From JBFIHZ01 sp041601535 (GTDB lineage: Bacteria; Pseudomonadota; Gammaproteobacteria; Xanthomonadales; SZUA-36), in assembly GCA_041601535.1 (NCBI GenBank), contig JBFIHZ010000040.1, positions 1-18,514 on the forward strand: a stretch of DNA of 18,514 nt, written 5' to 3'. Positions 7,013-14,639 of the stretch are shown here, piece after piece. Under the pieces are notes generated by a model. The model searched no databases. It worked only from the letters and a program-made list of their open reading frames with translations, and had not been told where the DNA came from. The position numbers and the translations under genes were made by a program. Every line of letters starts with the position of its first letter. Position 1 is the stretch's first letter.

Positions 7013-8170
7013 TCAGGCTAGTCCGCGCCGCAGCCTGCGCGCCGCGCGCCGGCGCGCGCGGCGGCGGCGCTCATGATCCACAAATTGTGCATACACCGAG
7101 GCCACCAGCAGCACCAGGGCCGGCATCAGGATGGTAGTGGGCGGATGCAGGTTGAACAGCCCGGCCAGGTGCCCGGTAAGCTGTTGCAGCAGGTAGAAAA
7201 CCATGCCGACAAAACCACCGATCACCACCCGCTGGCCGGCGGGTATGGATCGAATCGAGCCCAGCAACAGGGGCAGCGATAACAGACCCATGCCAATCAC
7301 CGCCACGGCAATGCTGACCTGCTGCCAGAACACCACCCGCAGGCGGTGCGTATCCAGGCCATTGCGTTGCTGAAATTCGATCAGGCGCGCCAGGTCCAAT
7401 GGTGCCAGTGCTTCCAGCGGCAGCACCAGGATGGCAGCCTGGGAAGCACTCAGCAGGCCGGGCCAAAGCAATTCTTCTCGCTGCTCTTCGTGGGTGACCA
7501 GTCCGTCTATGGTGGTGACAATGACGTCCTGCAGCAGCCAGTTATCCACCCCTGATATGGATGCCTGCTGAGCCTGAACCATCCGTTGCAGGCGGCCCTC
7601 GGCATCGGTTGAGTACACTTCGATATCGGCCAGCAAACGGCCGTAGCGCACCTCGTTGACCCGCACGAAGCGGTCACCGCTGCGGGTCCAGAATTCCAGC
7701 TTGCCGCCCTGGTCTACCTGGGTCTCCATCAGCGTACGGGCGCGCAACTCATTCGCCTCACGCTCCATCGCGGGAATGACAAACGACTGCAATCCCATGG
7801 CGCACAGCGCCAGGAATACGGTCACAATCAGTACCGGCCGGGTCAGCCGGGGCCGCGACATGCCTGCCACCCGGGCGGCAATCAACTCCTGATGGTTGGC
7901 CAGAGCCCCCATGCCAATCAGCCCGCCCAGCAATGCCGTTACCGGCAGCAGGTCGACCATGCGGCGTGGCGCGGTGTACAGCACCACGGCAAAAGCATCC
8001 ATTTGCGTGAATACGCCTTCACCCACGGCTTCGAGTTCTTCGGCCAGTGCCAGGAAGCTGAACAGGATGAGCAACAGCAGCATCACCGGCAGCAGACCCA
8101 GCACGAAATGGCGCATGATGTAGCGGTCCAGCAGGTTTACACCTGGCAGGCGGCGCGGCGAAAGCCTCAC
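7013..8170 (-). CDS. lptG: LptG-type permease of a lipopolysaccharide-transport-like ABC system
   Basis: Inner-membrane permease of 385 residues. In the Lpt system, LptF and LptG extract LPS from the inner membrane, powered by the LptB ATPase. Membrane segments lie near residues 22-44, 60-90 and 110-132, followed by a periplasmic beta-jellyroll region (about 135-280) and three further spans (about 285-365) with the LptG-like stretch LEALAPLDLARLIEFQQRNG. The start is GTG 8170, forming a GTGA overlap with the lptF stop and preceded by a perfect AGGAGG five bases away. The reading from 8446 is an out-of-frame extension inside lptF. The C-terminus is an unusual Arg-rich tail (about 12 Arg in the last 20 residues) encoded by a CG-alternating palindrome at 7043-7058. 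No lptB or lptC is in the window, so this permease depends on an ATPase encoded elsewhere. Confidence 0.88.
   Translation of the reverse strand: MRLSPRRLPGVNLLDRYIMRHFVLGLLPVMLLLLILFSFLALAEELEAVGEGVFTQMDAFAVVLYTAPRRMVDLLPVTALLGGLIGMGALANHQELIAARVAGMSRPRLTRPVLIVTVFLALCAMGLQSFVIPAMEREANELRARTLMETQVDQGGKLEFWTRSGDRFVRVNEVRYGRLLADIEVYSTDAEGRLQRMVQAQQASISGVDNWLLQDVIVTTIDGLVTHEEQREELLWPGLLSASQAAILVLPLEALAPLDLARLIEFQQRNGLDTHRLRVVFWQQVSIAVAVIGMGLLSLPLLLGSIRSIPAGQRVVIGGFVGMVFYLLQQLTGHLAGLFNLHPPTTILMPALVLLVASVYAQFVDHERRRRARRRAARRLRRGLA
7043..7058. repeat. Perfect 16-bp CG-alternating palindrome
   Basis: CGCGCGCCGGCGCGCG is a perfect inverted repeat without spacer, inside the last codons of lptG. It encodes part of the Arg/Ala-rich tail. 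It could form a very stable hairpin in lptG mRNA near the convergent junction with the metallophosphoesterase gene. No U-run follows, so it is not a canonical intrinsic terminator. Confidence 0.7.
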
Positions 8171-9243
8171 GTTGGCCTCCTGCTGCGCCGGGTGCGCACC
8201 CATTTTGACCCGGGCACATACATGATCAGCAACAAGCCAAGCATGCACACCGGCACCCACCAGATGGACCGGGAGGTGCCTTGTTCCACCCAGGTGCGGC
8301 TGACGTCCAGGAAGTTGAAGTACACCGCGTAAATCACCAGTGCCAGCAGGATGCGTGAATAACGCCCCTGCCGCGGCCGGCCGCGGCTCAGCGGAATGGC
8401 CAGCAAGGCCAGTAACAGGGCCGACAACGGCGTTGAGAACCGCCACTGCAGTTCCGCCCTGTCAAAGGGATCACGGGCCAGGCTGAGCTCGGCGCTAGAC
8501 CGGGCCTTGGTTTTATAGCCCACCTCTTCGACTTCAGTTGCCGGCATCCATAACGCGAATGACCCCAGGCTGGCAAACAGGTCCGGGGCTTTTTCCACCC
8601 GTTTGTACAGCCGCGCATCGCGCAGGGTCAGGCGGTGCCAGCCGGGCCGCGCATCGTATTCCAGGGTTCCGGTGGCCGCCGTGATGACCTGCAGGTCCTG
8701 CTGCTTGCGGGTACGCACAAAAATGCCGCCGACGTCGTTGCCGTTTTCCGCCACACGGTCGATAAACACGGTTTTGTCCTGATCGCCGAAGCGGTAGAAC
8801 TGCGCCGGTTTGATGCGCAGCACTTCGGAAGTGGAGGCTGCCTGGGCACGAATCTGGTAACTGGCGGCATAAGCCCAGGGGCGCACACTCAGCGACAGCA
8901 CTGCAATCAGGCCTGCCAGGGCCACGGCAAACCACATCACCGGCCGCATCATGCGGCGCTCACTGATGCCGCTGCTGCGCATGGCATAGACTTCCGAGTC
9001 ACTGTACAGACGGCCCATGCCGATCATGATGGCCAGGTAAAAACTCAGCGGCAGCAGCACCTCCAGAGACACCAGCGAACGCAACGCCGTCAGCTGCATC
9101 ACCTCCACCGGCAGCAACAGTCCGGCGTTGGCATCCACCAGGTAGCGCGTCAGGCTGTAGGATGAAAAAATGATCAACAACACCGCGCTTACCGCGATAA
9201 ACGGCACACCCACTTCACGCACCATGTAACGGTCAATAATCAT
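8167..9243 (-). CDS. lptF: LptF-type permease of a lipopolysaccharide-transport-like ABC system
   Basis: Inner-membrane permease of 358 residues, partner of LptG. The N-terminus MIIDRYMVREVGVPF is the classic LptF opening. Three spans lie near residues 12-33, 52-78 and 100-120, with the coupling segment GRLYSDSEVYAMRSSGIS between the second and third. A periplasmic jellyroll region follows (about 125-265), then DRAELQWR and three C-terminal spans. ATG 9243 was chosen because the longer reading from 9339 lacks family similarity. The upstream ribosome site is weak. It overlaps lptG by 4 bases, so the two are co-translated, and it is divergent from an LptA-like gene. In better-studied Gammaproteobacteria lptFG sit next to pepA, so this setting among sphingolipid-type genes is unusual and suggests either a relocated single copy or a paralogous pair. 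Confidence 0.88.
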   Translation of the reverse strand: MIIDRYMVREVGVPFIAVSAVLLIIFSSYSLTRYLVDANAGLLLPVEVMQLTALRSLVSLEVLLPLSFYLAIMIGMGRLYSDSEVYAMRSSGISERRMMRPVMWFAVALAGLIAVLSLSVRPWAYAASYQIRAQAASTSEVLRIKPAQFYRFGDQDKTVFIDRVAENGNDVGGIFVRTRKQQDLQVITAATGTLEYDARPGWHRLTLRDARLYKRVEKAPDLFASLGSFALWMPATEVEEVGYKTKARSSAELSLARDPFDRAELQWRFSTPLSALLLALLAIPLSRGRPRQGRYSRILLALVIYAVYFNFLDVSRTWVEQGTSRSIWWVPVCMLGLLLIMYVPGSKWVRTRRSRRPT

Positions 9244-9279
9244 GGAAGTTTTATGTCGGTCACACCGGGGCTCTGCTGT

Positions 9280-9288
9280 TGCTATGAT
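9280..9288 (+). promoter_or_regulatory. Extended -10 candidate for the LptA-like gene
   Basis: TGCTATGAT reads as TG-n-TATGAT, an extended -10 element, about 90 bases before the ATG at 9376, in the divergent gap with lptF. No clear -35 is visible. A mirror promoter for lptF could not be identified with confidence. Confidence 0.4.
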
Positions 9289-9375
9289 GGCAGCTGGTTG
9301 CGATGCACACGCACCGCACACCGGTACTGCGGATACCAATGGAACATTTCAGGCACATGGTGAACAAACCTTAGC

Positions 9376-9903
9376 ATGCGAATCAGCACCAACAAGCATT
9401 CCTGCCTGATCGTCCGCTGCGCCCTCTGGCTTGGTCTGGCCACGGCTGCCTGTCCGCTGGCTGCACAACAATCGCCCGATTTCACCATCACCCGCGAAAA
9501 TATGGTGGCCATCCGGGCGGACACCGCCTGGGAGGACATCGAGCCGGAAACCATCCGCTTTCAGGGACATTTTGAACTGCGCAGTGGCGATATGCACCTG
9601 CTGGCCGAACAGGCCACGGTGCGTGGCAGCCTGGACGACCCGGCCAGTATGCATCTGCAGGGTGCACCGGCGCGCATTTCGCTATTACAGGAAGGCAAGG
9701 AGACTGCGGCGGCGATCAGCGCCGAGGCCGACAGCATTGACTACCAGCGCGATGATGGCACCGTCATTCTCAGTGGCAATGCCCAGTTGCGCCAGGCCGG
9801 CAATACCATGCTCAGCAGCCGGATTGTTTACGACATCGAGCGGGGCCGCTTTCGGGCGGAAGGCGATGAGGGGGTACAGCTCAACCTGCGGATAGATAAC
9901 TGA
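9376..9903 (+). CDS. lptA: LptA-like periplasmic lipid-bridge protein (OstA-like N-terminal domain)
   Basis: Exported protein of 175 residues. Residues 1-31 form a signal peptide (basic start, hydrophobic core, cleavage probably after PLAA before QQ). The remainder is beta-rich with LptA/OstA-type repeats: FQGHFELRSGDMHLLAEQA, then AEADSIDYQRDDGTVILSGN and LSSRIVYDIERGRFRAEGD. In the Lpt machine, LptA oligomers bridge inner and outer membranes and shield lipid acyl chains. Length is close to that of E. coli LptA. It is divergent from lptFG, not grouped with lptB, lptC and kdsC as in most Gammaproteobacteria, which favours a dedicated paralogue serving the same cargo as the neighbouring LptFG. 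The ribosome site is weak. An LptC identity is less likely because the N-terminus looks cleavable and the repeats are LptA-like. Confidence 0.78.
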   Translation: MRISTNKHSCLIVRCALWLGLATAACPLAAQQSPDFTITRENMVAIRADTAWEDIEPETIRFQGHFELRSGDMHLLAEQATVRGSLDDPASMHLQGAPARISLLQEGKETAAAISAEADSIDYQRDDGTVILSGNAQLRQAGNTMLSSRIVYDIERGRFRAEGDEGVQLNLRIDN

Positions 9904-9933
9904 ATTGGTGGAGCCAGGCAAAACCGGACCGTT

Positions 9934-10755
9934 TCAGTAGCCGCTCTGTTCGGAAAGCGCTGATGAGGGCGTTTGCAGGGCGTCGGAATCGTGACCCCGC
10001 AGCCGTTCTTGCCAGGACTTGATCTCGGCCGCCGCATGTTCCAGGTCGTCCAGGTCGTCCACTTCGCACCAGCTGTGGCCATGAATGGAATGAACGCCCA
10101 CCTGACCGGCACCGGCCAGTTCATCAATGGCAGACAGGTACCAGCGCGCCAGGCCATCAGACCCGCCCATCAGCTGCTCCACGCGGCTGACAAACGCATC
10201 AGCGCCCTGCTGGTTGAACATCATCATGCCGATGGACTCGCCGTTGACGGTGGCCAGCGGCAGTTTTTTGCCCACTTGCCTGAGCTGATCACCTTCGGCC
10301 ACGATTTTCATATCGTCATCGTCGTAGCCGGCCTTGCGGTCGGTGGCCAGGGTAATGGGAAACGCCTTGCTGCCAGTTAGCAGGCTGCGCATGACGCTGG
10401 GCTCGAACAGGGTGTCGCCGTTAATCAACACGAACGGTTGATTCATTTCGGCCCGCGCCACCCAGCAGGTACCGAGGTTATCCGACAGCGCGTAAAACGG
10501 GTTGTACACGGTGCGCAACTCGGGGCGGCGGTGGCCCGCTGGCAAGTTGATGGCGGCATCTTCAATCACCGCCTTGACCACGTGGTGGCCAAAACCGGTC
10601 ACCACCACCACTTCTTTGAAACCGTTGGCCGCCAGCGCATCGATCTGCCATTCCAGCATGGTCTTGCCATGAAGCTGTAAACAACACTTCGGCATGCTTT
10701 CGGTCAGAGGCATCAGGCGGCGCCCCTGGCCGGCGCTCAGTATTATGGCTTTCAC
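9934..10755 (-). CDS. Cytidylyltransferase-like NTP transferase (phosphocholine/sugar-1-phosphate type)
   Basis: Cytoplasmic nucleotidyltransferase of 273 residues. The N-terminal nucleotide-binding loop is MKAIILSAGQGRRLMPLT, followed by the lysine in MPKCC. NPFYALSDNLGT and the catalytic LINGDTLF segment match the LicC/COG1213-type group that makes CDP-choline or related CDP/NDP-activated compounds. The motif EVDDLDDLEHA near the C-terminus supplies the second metal-binding acids. The start is GTG 10755, preceded by AGGGAAG at good distance. The true substrate cannot be read from sequence. Since a CDP-alcohol phosphatidyltransferase with a worn cytidylyltransferase domain is encoded at 4703-5938, this enzyme is a natural supplier of its CDP-alcohol (inference). 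A glucose-1-phosphate or mannose-1-phosphate transferase role is the alternative. It is convergent with the LptA-like gene, 30 bases away. Confidence 0.8.
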   Translation of the reverse strand: MKAIILSAGQGRRLMPLTESMPKCCLQLHGKTMLEWQIDALAANGFKEVVVVTGFGHHVVKAVIEDAAINLPAGHRRPELRTVYNPFYALSDNLGTCWVARAEMNQPFVLINGDTLFEPSVMRSLLTGSKAFPITLATDRKAGYDDDDMKIVAEGDQLRQVGKKLPLATVNGESIGMMMFNQQGADAFVSRVEQLMGGSDGLARWYLSAIDELAGAGQVGVHSIHGHSWCEVDDLDDLEHAAAEIKSWQERLRGHDSDALQTPSSALSEQSGY

Positions 10756-10989
10756 AGTTGGCTTCCCTTTAATTCAGGCCTTGGCCGGGCAATTCTACAC
10801 AGATTGCGGTTAACAAGTTGTAAATGCGCCGCCGGCATGCCGTTCCGGCCGAGACTTCACCCGCCCGCATGGCCTACAATCCACCTGGCCCCCTGATCCT
10901 CTCATGACCCTGACACGACGCTGAGGCGCCCTCAACACGGACCCATGCCATGACCTCCAGCCGCACGGCACAACCCACTTTTTAAACCC

Positions 10990-12594
10990 ATGCTTACTGA
11001 TTTATTGACTGCCGACCGCCAGATAAGCCTTGAGGCCGATGTGTGCGTGGTGGGGGCTGGTGCCGCCGGGGTGGCGCTGAGCCGCGACCTGATGCAGGCT
11101 GGCCATGATGTCTGCCTGCTGGAGGCCGGCGGGCTGGATTTTGAAAGCGCTACCCAGCAGCTGTTTGCCGGCGCAAATATCGGCATGCAGTACTACCCGT
11201 TGGATCACGCGCGCCTGCGTTTTTTCGGCGGCACCACCAATATCTGGGGCGGCCGCTGTGTACCACTGGACCGCATCGATTTTGAACGGCGCGACTGGGT
11301 GCCGTACAGCGGCTGGCCGATTTCCCTTGACGATCTGGAGTCCTGGTACCAGATGGCCCACCAGTCTTTGCAGCTGGGCGAGTACGAGTACTCGGACAAG
11401 CTGTGGGACAGTCTGGGCGTCACCCCGCTGGCGTTTGATGACACTGAGATCGCCACCCGTTTCTGGCGGTTTGACGCCATGAAGGAACGGTTCAATCACC
11501 AACAGGGCAAGGACCTGATTGACGCGCGCAATGTGCATGTCCTGCTGCACGCCAACCTGACAGCCATCCACACCGATGAAACCGGCCAGCAGGTCCAGGC
11601 CGTCACCGCGCGCTCATTGCAGGGCCACACGGCAAGCGTGCAGGCGCGGCATTTTGTATTGGCCTGCGGCGCCATTGAGAACGCCCGGCAGCTGTTGCTG
11701 AACCGCGCAGCCATGCCGGCCGGCCTGGGCAATGGCCACGACCAGGTCGGGCGTTATTTCATGGAACACCCGCACGGCCGTATCGCCCATATCAGTACCC
11801 GCGACCCGGGCCGTTTCTGGGCCCTTTACCGCAAACGCTACCGCGCCGGACAGCCGCCCGTCGCCCCGGCACTGGTGGCCGGGGCAAACCTGCAGCGCAG
11901 CCGCGCCATGCTCAACAGCGCCGCCACGTTCAAACCGCAGCGTGATCCGCGCAAAGGGCTGGCAGCCGGCAAAAAACTGTACAACAACCTCAAGCACGGG
12001 CTGGATCCCACGCGCAGCGGCCGGCGCCTGTGGCACGGCCTGCGCCACGTACAGGACTGGCTGCAGCAGCATGCTTCAACCGGGCTGGTCAGCGCCGTGA
12101 CCCGGGCAGCCAGAATGCAGCTTTATGTCATTGCCCGGGCCGAACAGGCACCCAACCCCGACAGCCGGGTGGTGTTGTCAGAGCAATGCGATGCGCTGGG
12201 CTGTCAGCGTGCCGACCTTGACTGGCAGCTGAGCGAACTGGATAAACATTCGGTCCGTGAGCTGGCCCTGGCGCTGGGCCGGGAGTTCAAGCGCCTGGGG
12301 CTGGGCACGCTTTCCACCATGGACTGGCTGGATGACGGCAGCGCCGAGTGGCCAGTTGATCCCACCGTGGGCAACCACCCCATTGGCGGCTATCACCATA
12401 TGGGCACCACGCGCATGAGCGCTTCACCGCGCCACGGCGTGGTGGACGCCGATTGCACGGTGCACGGCACCCACAATTTGCATATCGCCGGCAGTTCGGT
12501 ATTCACCACCTCGGGCTGGGCCAACCCCACCCTGACCCTGCTGGCCTTGAGCCACCGACTGGCGCGGCATATCGACCAGCAACTGCGGCGCTGA
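10990..12594 (+). CDS. GMC-family FAD-dependent oxidoreductase
   Basis: Flavin oxidoreductase of 534 residues in the glucose-methanol-choline family. Visible are the Rossmann loop V-G22-A-G24-A-A-G27 with acidic E45 closing the FAD fold, FGGTTNIWGGRCVPLDRIDF (about 79-98) for flavin contact, and the C-terminal catalytic block with H469/H470 in YHHMGTTRM and N512 in GWANPTLTLLAL. No Tat or Sec signal is seen, so it is probably cytoplasmic or peripheral at the inner membrane. Family members oxidise primary or secondary alcohols of sugars, polyols, choline or sterols. The start at ATG 10990 has no good ribosome site, but nearby upstream ATGs run into stops. It lies between the two nucleotidyltransferase genes, with only 6 bases separating its stop from the convergent MobA-like gene. 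It may oxidise a headgroup alcohol or a long-chain hydroxyl (inference). Confidence 0.87.
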   Translation: MLTDLLTADRQISLEADVCVVGAGAAGVALSRDLMQAGHDVCLLEAGGLDFESATQQLFAGANIGMQYYPLDHARLRFFGGTTNIWGGRCVPLDRIDFERRDWVPYSGWPISLDDLESWYQMAHQSLQLGEYEYSDKLWDSLGVTPLAFDDTEIATRFWRFDAMKERFNHQQGKDLIDARNVHVLLHANLTAIHTDETGQQVQAVTARSLQGHTASVQARHFVLACGAIENARQLLLNRAAMPAGLGNGHDQVGRYFMEHPHGRIAHISTRDPGRFWALYRKRYRAGQPPVAPALVAGANLQRSRAMLNSAATFKPQRDPRKGLAAGKKLYNNLKHGLDPTRSGRRLWHGLRHVQDWLQQHASTGLVSAVTRAARMQLYVIARAEQAPNPDSRVVLSEQCDALGCQRADLDWQLSELDKHSVRELALALGREFKRLGLGTLSTMDWLDDGSAEWPVDPTVGNHPIGGYHHMGTTRMSASPRHGVVDADCTVHGTHNLHIAGSSVFTTSGWANPTLTLLALSHRLARHIDQQLRR

Positions 12595-12600
12595 CCCGTT

Positions 12601-13410
12601 TCAGCCCGCCCGGCTTTCCCGCAACACCTGCTCTGCCAGCTCGCGGTCGGCCAGGCTGTCCACATCCACCGCGGCCCGCGCGGAATCAACCAGAACATGA
12701 CCCACACTGCAATCACACAGCCTGGATAATTGCTGCAAAGCCTGTTGCAGTGTCACCTGGTGCAGCAGGTATCGCGACAGAAACAACGGACCAAACTTGT
12801 GAGCTATTTTCCAGGGCTGCTTGCGCAGTGCTTCCACGCTTTGCCAGAAACGCAGCGCGTTCAGTCCGCGGGCATTCATCACCGCAAACAGGTTGGTGCC
12901 ACAATACGCACCATCGCGGTATTTCTGCACCGTGCGGCGGGAGTGTGGAAAGGCCTGCTTTACCCGGTCATGCGGCGCCAGGCCCACAATGATATCCTGC
13001 TCGCATTGCAACGCTGCCCGGCAAAACCCGTCGACGATTTCCGCGGTCAACAGCGCATGGTCACCGGCGGTAAGCAACAGCGGGTAATGGTCCACAAACC
13101 GGGCTGCCGCGATCGCACTGGCACTGGGGCCGCTGGCCGGCTCCAGCCATGTAAACGCAGTGTCCTGCAGGATGTCCGCGAAACGCGGCTCCGCCTGCCA
13201 TACAGCGGCCGACGGGCCGCACAGCACGCCGCCACCAACCTGTTGCGAGCTGCTGAGTGCCTGAATAACCCGCTGCACTGCTGGCTGCCCTGCCACCTCG
13301 ACCAGCACACTGGAGCTCAGCCCCAGCTGCCGGCTCAAGGCACTGCCGCCGGGCCGTTCGCCGGCCAGCACAACGGCGGCGAAGGGTTGTTCAAGTGCAC
13401 CGGCGTTCAT
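12601..13410 (-). CDS. MobA-like nucleotidyltransferase, coupled to the GNAT gene
   Basis: Cytoplasmic NTP-transferase-fold protein of 269 residues. Residues 12-22 (AVVLAGERPGG) form the nucleotide loop, ASGPSASAIAAARF and LLLTAGDHALL (about 111-120) correspond to the central sheet with the metal-binding Asp, and GAYCGTNLFAV and AAVDVDSLADRELAEQVL resemble the rest of the MobA/IspD-like fold. The segment after the loop, GLSSSVLVEVAGQP, has Ser where the family normally has the phosphate-binding Lys. Its ATG overlaps the stop of the upstream GNAT gene as ATGA, with AAGGAT before it, so translation is coupled. That pairing suggests it acts with the putative ceramide synthase, for example making an activated headgroup precursor. 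Its exact nucleotide and substrate are unknown, and activity may be reduced if the Lys is truly absent. Confidence 0.72.
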   Translation of the reverse strand: MNAGALEQPFAAVVLAGERPGGSALSRQLGLSSSVLVEVAGQPAVQRVIQALSSSQQVGGGVLCGPSAAVWQAEPRFADILQDTAFTWLEPASGPSASAIAAARFVDHYPLLLTAGDHALLTAEIVDGFCRAALQCEQDIIVGLAPHDRVKQAFPHSRRTVQKYRDGAYCGTNLFAVMNARGLNALRFWQSVEALRKQPWKIAHKFGPLFLSRYLLHQVTLQQALQQLSRLCDCSVGHVLVDSARAAVDVDSLADRELAEQVLRESRAG

Positions 13411-14573
13411 TGTAAATCCTTGCTGTACATACGATAGCGCTTGGTCACCCTGCCACCAATCTGTTCAATGATATTGCGCATGGCCTGGTTCTCTTCCAGT
13501 ATCCAGGACATTTCCACCCGCTCTATGCCCCGGCGCCGGGCGGGCTGTTCCAGCGCGGCAATGGTCAGAAAGGCCAATGCGGGGCCCAGCCGGGTGTGCT
13601 GGTACTGCTTGCGCACGCCCATCAGCACCACGCGGGCGGTTTTGGGTGATTTGATTTTCAGGCGCCATATCAGCCTGGCCCAATTCCACGGCAACAGCTT
13701 GCCGCCCAGGTCTGCGATGGCCTCGTTGATGTTGGGTAACATCACAATAAAGGCCGCGGCTTCGCCACCCACCTCGGCAATCCGAATATAGTCCCGCGGT
13801 ACCAGCATCAGCAGTTCTTTGCCCATGGTATGAAATTCATCATGGGTAAATGGCACAAAGCCCCAGTTGTCTGACCAGGCATCGTTAAAAATGTCCCGCA
13901 TGGCCTCCAGTTCCTGCCGCTGGTGCTTGCGGTCCAGGCAACGCACCCTGACCTTGTCTTTCTGCCGACGCAACAGGCGCTGGATGCGTTCGGGCAGCAC
14001 GAACCCGCCGGCCAGCACCTCGTAAGCCAGCGTGTCTCTTACGCCGGCGTAGCCCAGCCGTTCCAGCCCCGCGGGGTAATAAACCGGGGCATGCCCCATC
14101 ATGAAATAGGGTGGCGCATCATGGCCGCTGACCAGCAGACCGATTTCCTGGTTGATGCCCAGGTTGAACGGACCCAGCACCCGCCTGATGCCCTGCGACT
14201 TCAGCCAGCCTTCCGCTGCTCCGAACAGCGCGCTCATCACGGCCGGGTCATCGACCGCCTCGAAACTGCCGAAAAAGCCGGTTTCCGCTTGCTGGTGCTG
14301 CAGGAACAAGCGGTCAATCTGCGCTGAAATGCGACCCACCAGCTGATCGCCACGGCGTGCCAGCCAGGCCTGCCATTGCGCATGCTGAAAAAAAGGATTA
14401 GCCGGCGAGAAAGCCTGCAAGCGCTCAAACATCAGCGGCGGTACCCACTGAGCATCATCACGGTAAACTGACTGCGGGAAGCGGATGAAATCCCTGAGCA
14501 TGGCCTTGCCGATGACTGGCTCCACCACGATATGATCGGCATCAGCTTGTTGCATGGCCGCATGGTACAACAT
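13407..14573 (-). CDS. Large GNAT N-acyltransferase, bacterial ceramide synthase (bCerS)-like
   Basis: Cytoplasmic acyltransferase of about 388 residues, much longer than a simple GNAT. It opens with the conserved block IVVEPV, FIRFPQSVYRDDAQWVPPL, has RRVLGPFNLGINQEIGLLV with PPYFMMGHAPVYYPAGLERLGY in the middle, and ends with MSWILEENQAMRNIIEQIGG plus RYRMYSKDL. This matches the acyl-CoA N-acyltransferase group that includes Caulobacter ceramide synthase, which acylates the sphingoid amine. Substrate assignment rests on that resemblance and on spt at the left end of the window. I chose ATG 14573 (GAAG about 10 bases upstream). GTG 14582 and ATG 14555 are alternatives. Downstream the MobA-like gene overlaps by 4 bases. 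The promoter region is shared, head to head, with the patatin gene. Acylation of a different amine cannot be excluded. Confidence 0.75.
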   Translation of the reverse strand: MLYHAAMQQADADHIVVEPVIGKAMLRDFIRFPQSVYRDDAQWVPPLMFERLQAFSPANPFFQHAQWQAWLARRGDQLVGRISAQIDRLFLQHQQAETGFFGSFEAVDDPAVMSALFGAAEGWLKSQGIRRVLGPFNLGINQEIGLLVSGHDAPPYFMMGHAPVYYPAGLERLGYAGVRDTLAYEVLAGGFVLPERIQRLLRRQKDKVRVRCLDRKHQRQELEAMRDIFNDAWSDNWGFVPFTHDEFHTMGKELLMLVPRDYIRIAEVGGEAAAFIVMLPNINEAIADLGGKLLPWNWARLIWRLKIKSPKTARVVLMGVRKQYQHTRLGPALAFLTIAALEQPARRRGIERVEMSWILEENQAMRNIIEQIGGRVTKRYRMYSKDLQ

Positions 14574-14576
14574 AAT
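14547..14576 (+). promoter_or_regulatory. Candidate sigma-70 promoter for the patatin gene
   Basis: TTGTTG (14547-14552) and CATAAT (14571-14576) are 18 bases apart, reading toward the patatin start at 14640. The element overlaps the first codons of the divergent GNAT gene, so the two genes could interfere with or share regulation of each other. Confidence 0.4.
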
Positions 14577-14639
14577 GAACACGCTTCAAGTATTACTTCA
14601 ACCCGCTCCATTGAGTGCCAAAACAGGCCAGTTCAAGCC

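Noticed and set aside
9376..9903. LptC or lipoprotein identity for the LptA-like protein
   Set aside because: The TAAC stretch in the signal region lacks the Leu/Val/Ile at -3 of a lipobox. The N-terminus looks cleavable, not a membrane anchor, and the repeats resemble OstA/LptA.
10756..10989. Promoters in the 234-base gap between the cytidylyltransferase and GMC genes
   Set aside because: TACAAT at 10875-10880 could be a -10 for the GMC gene, but no -35 fits at the right spacing. Minus-strand TTTACA and TAGAAT are 21 bases apart, too far for a convincing promoter.
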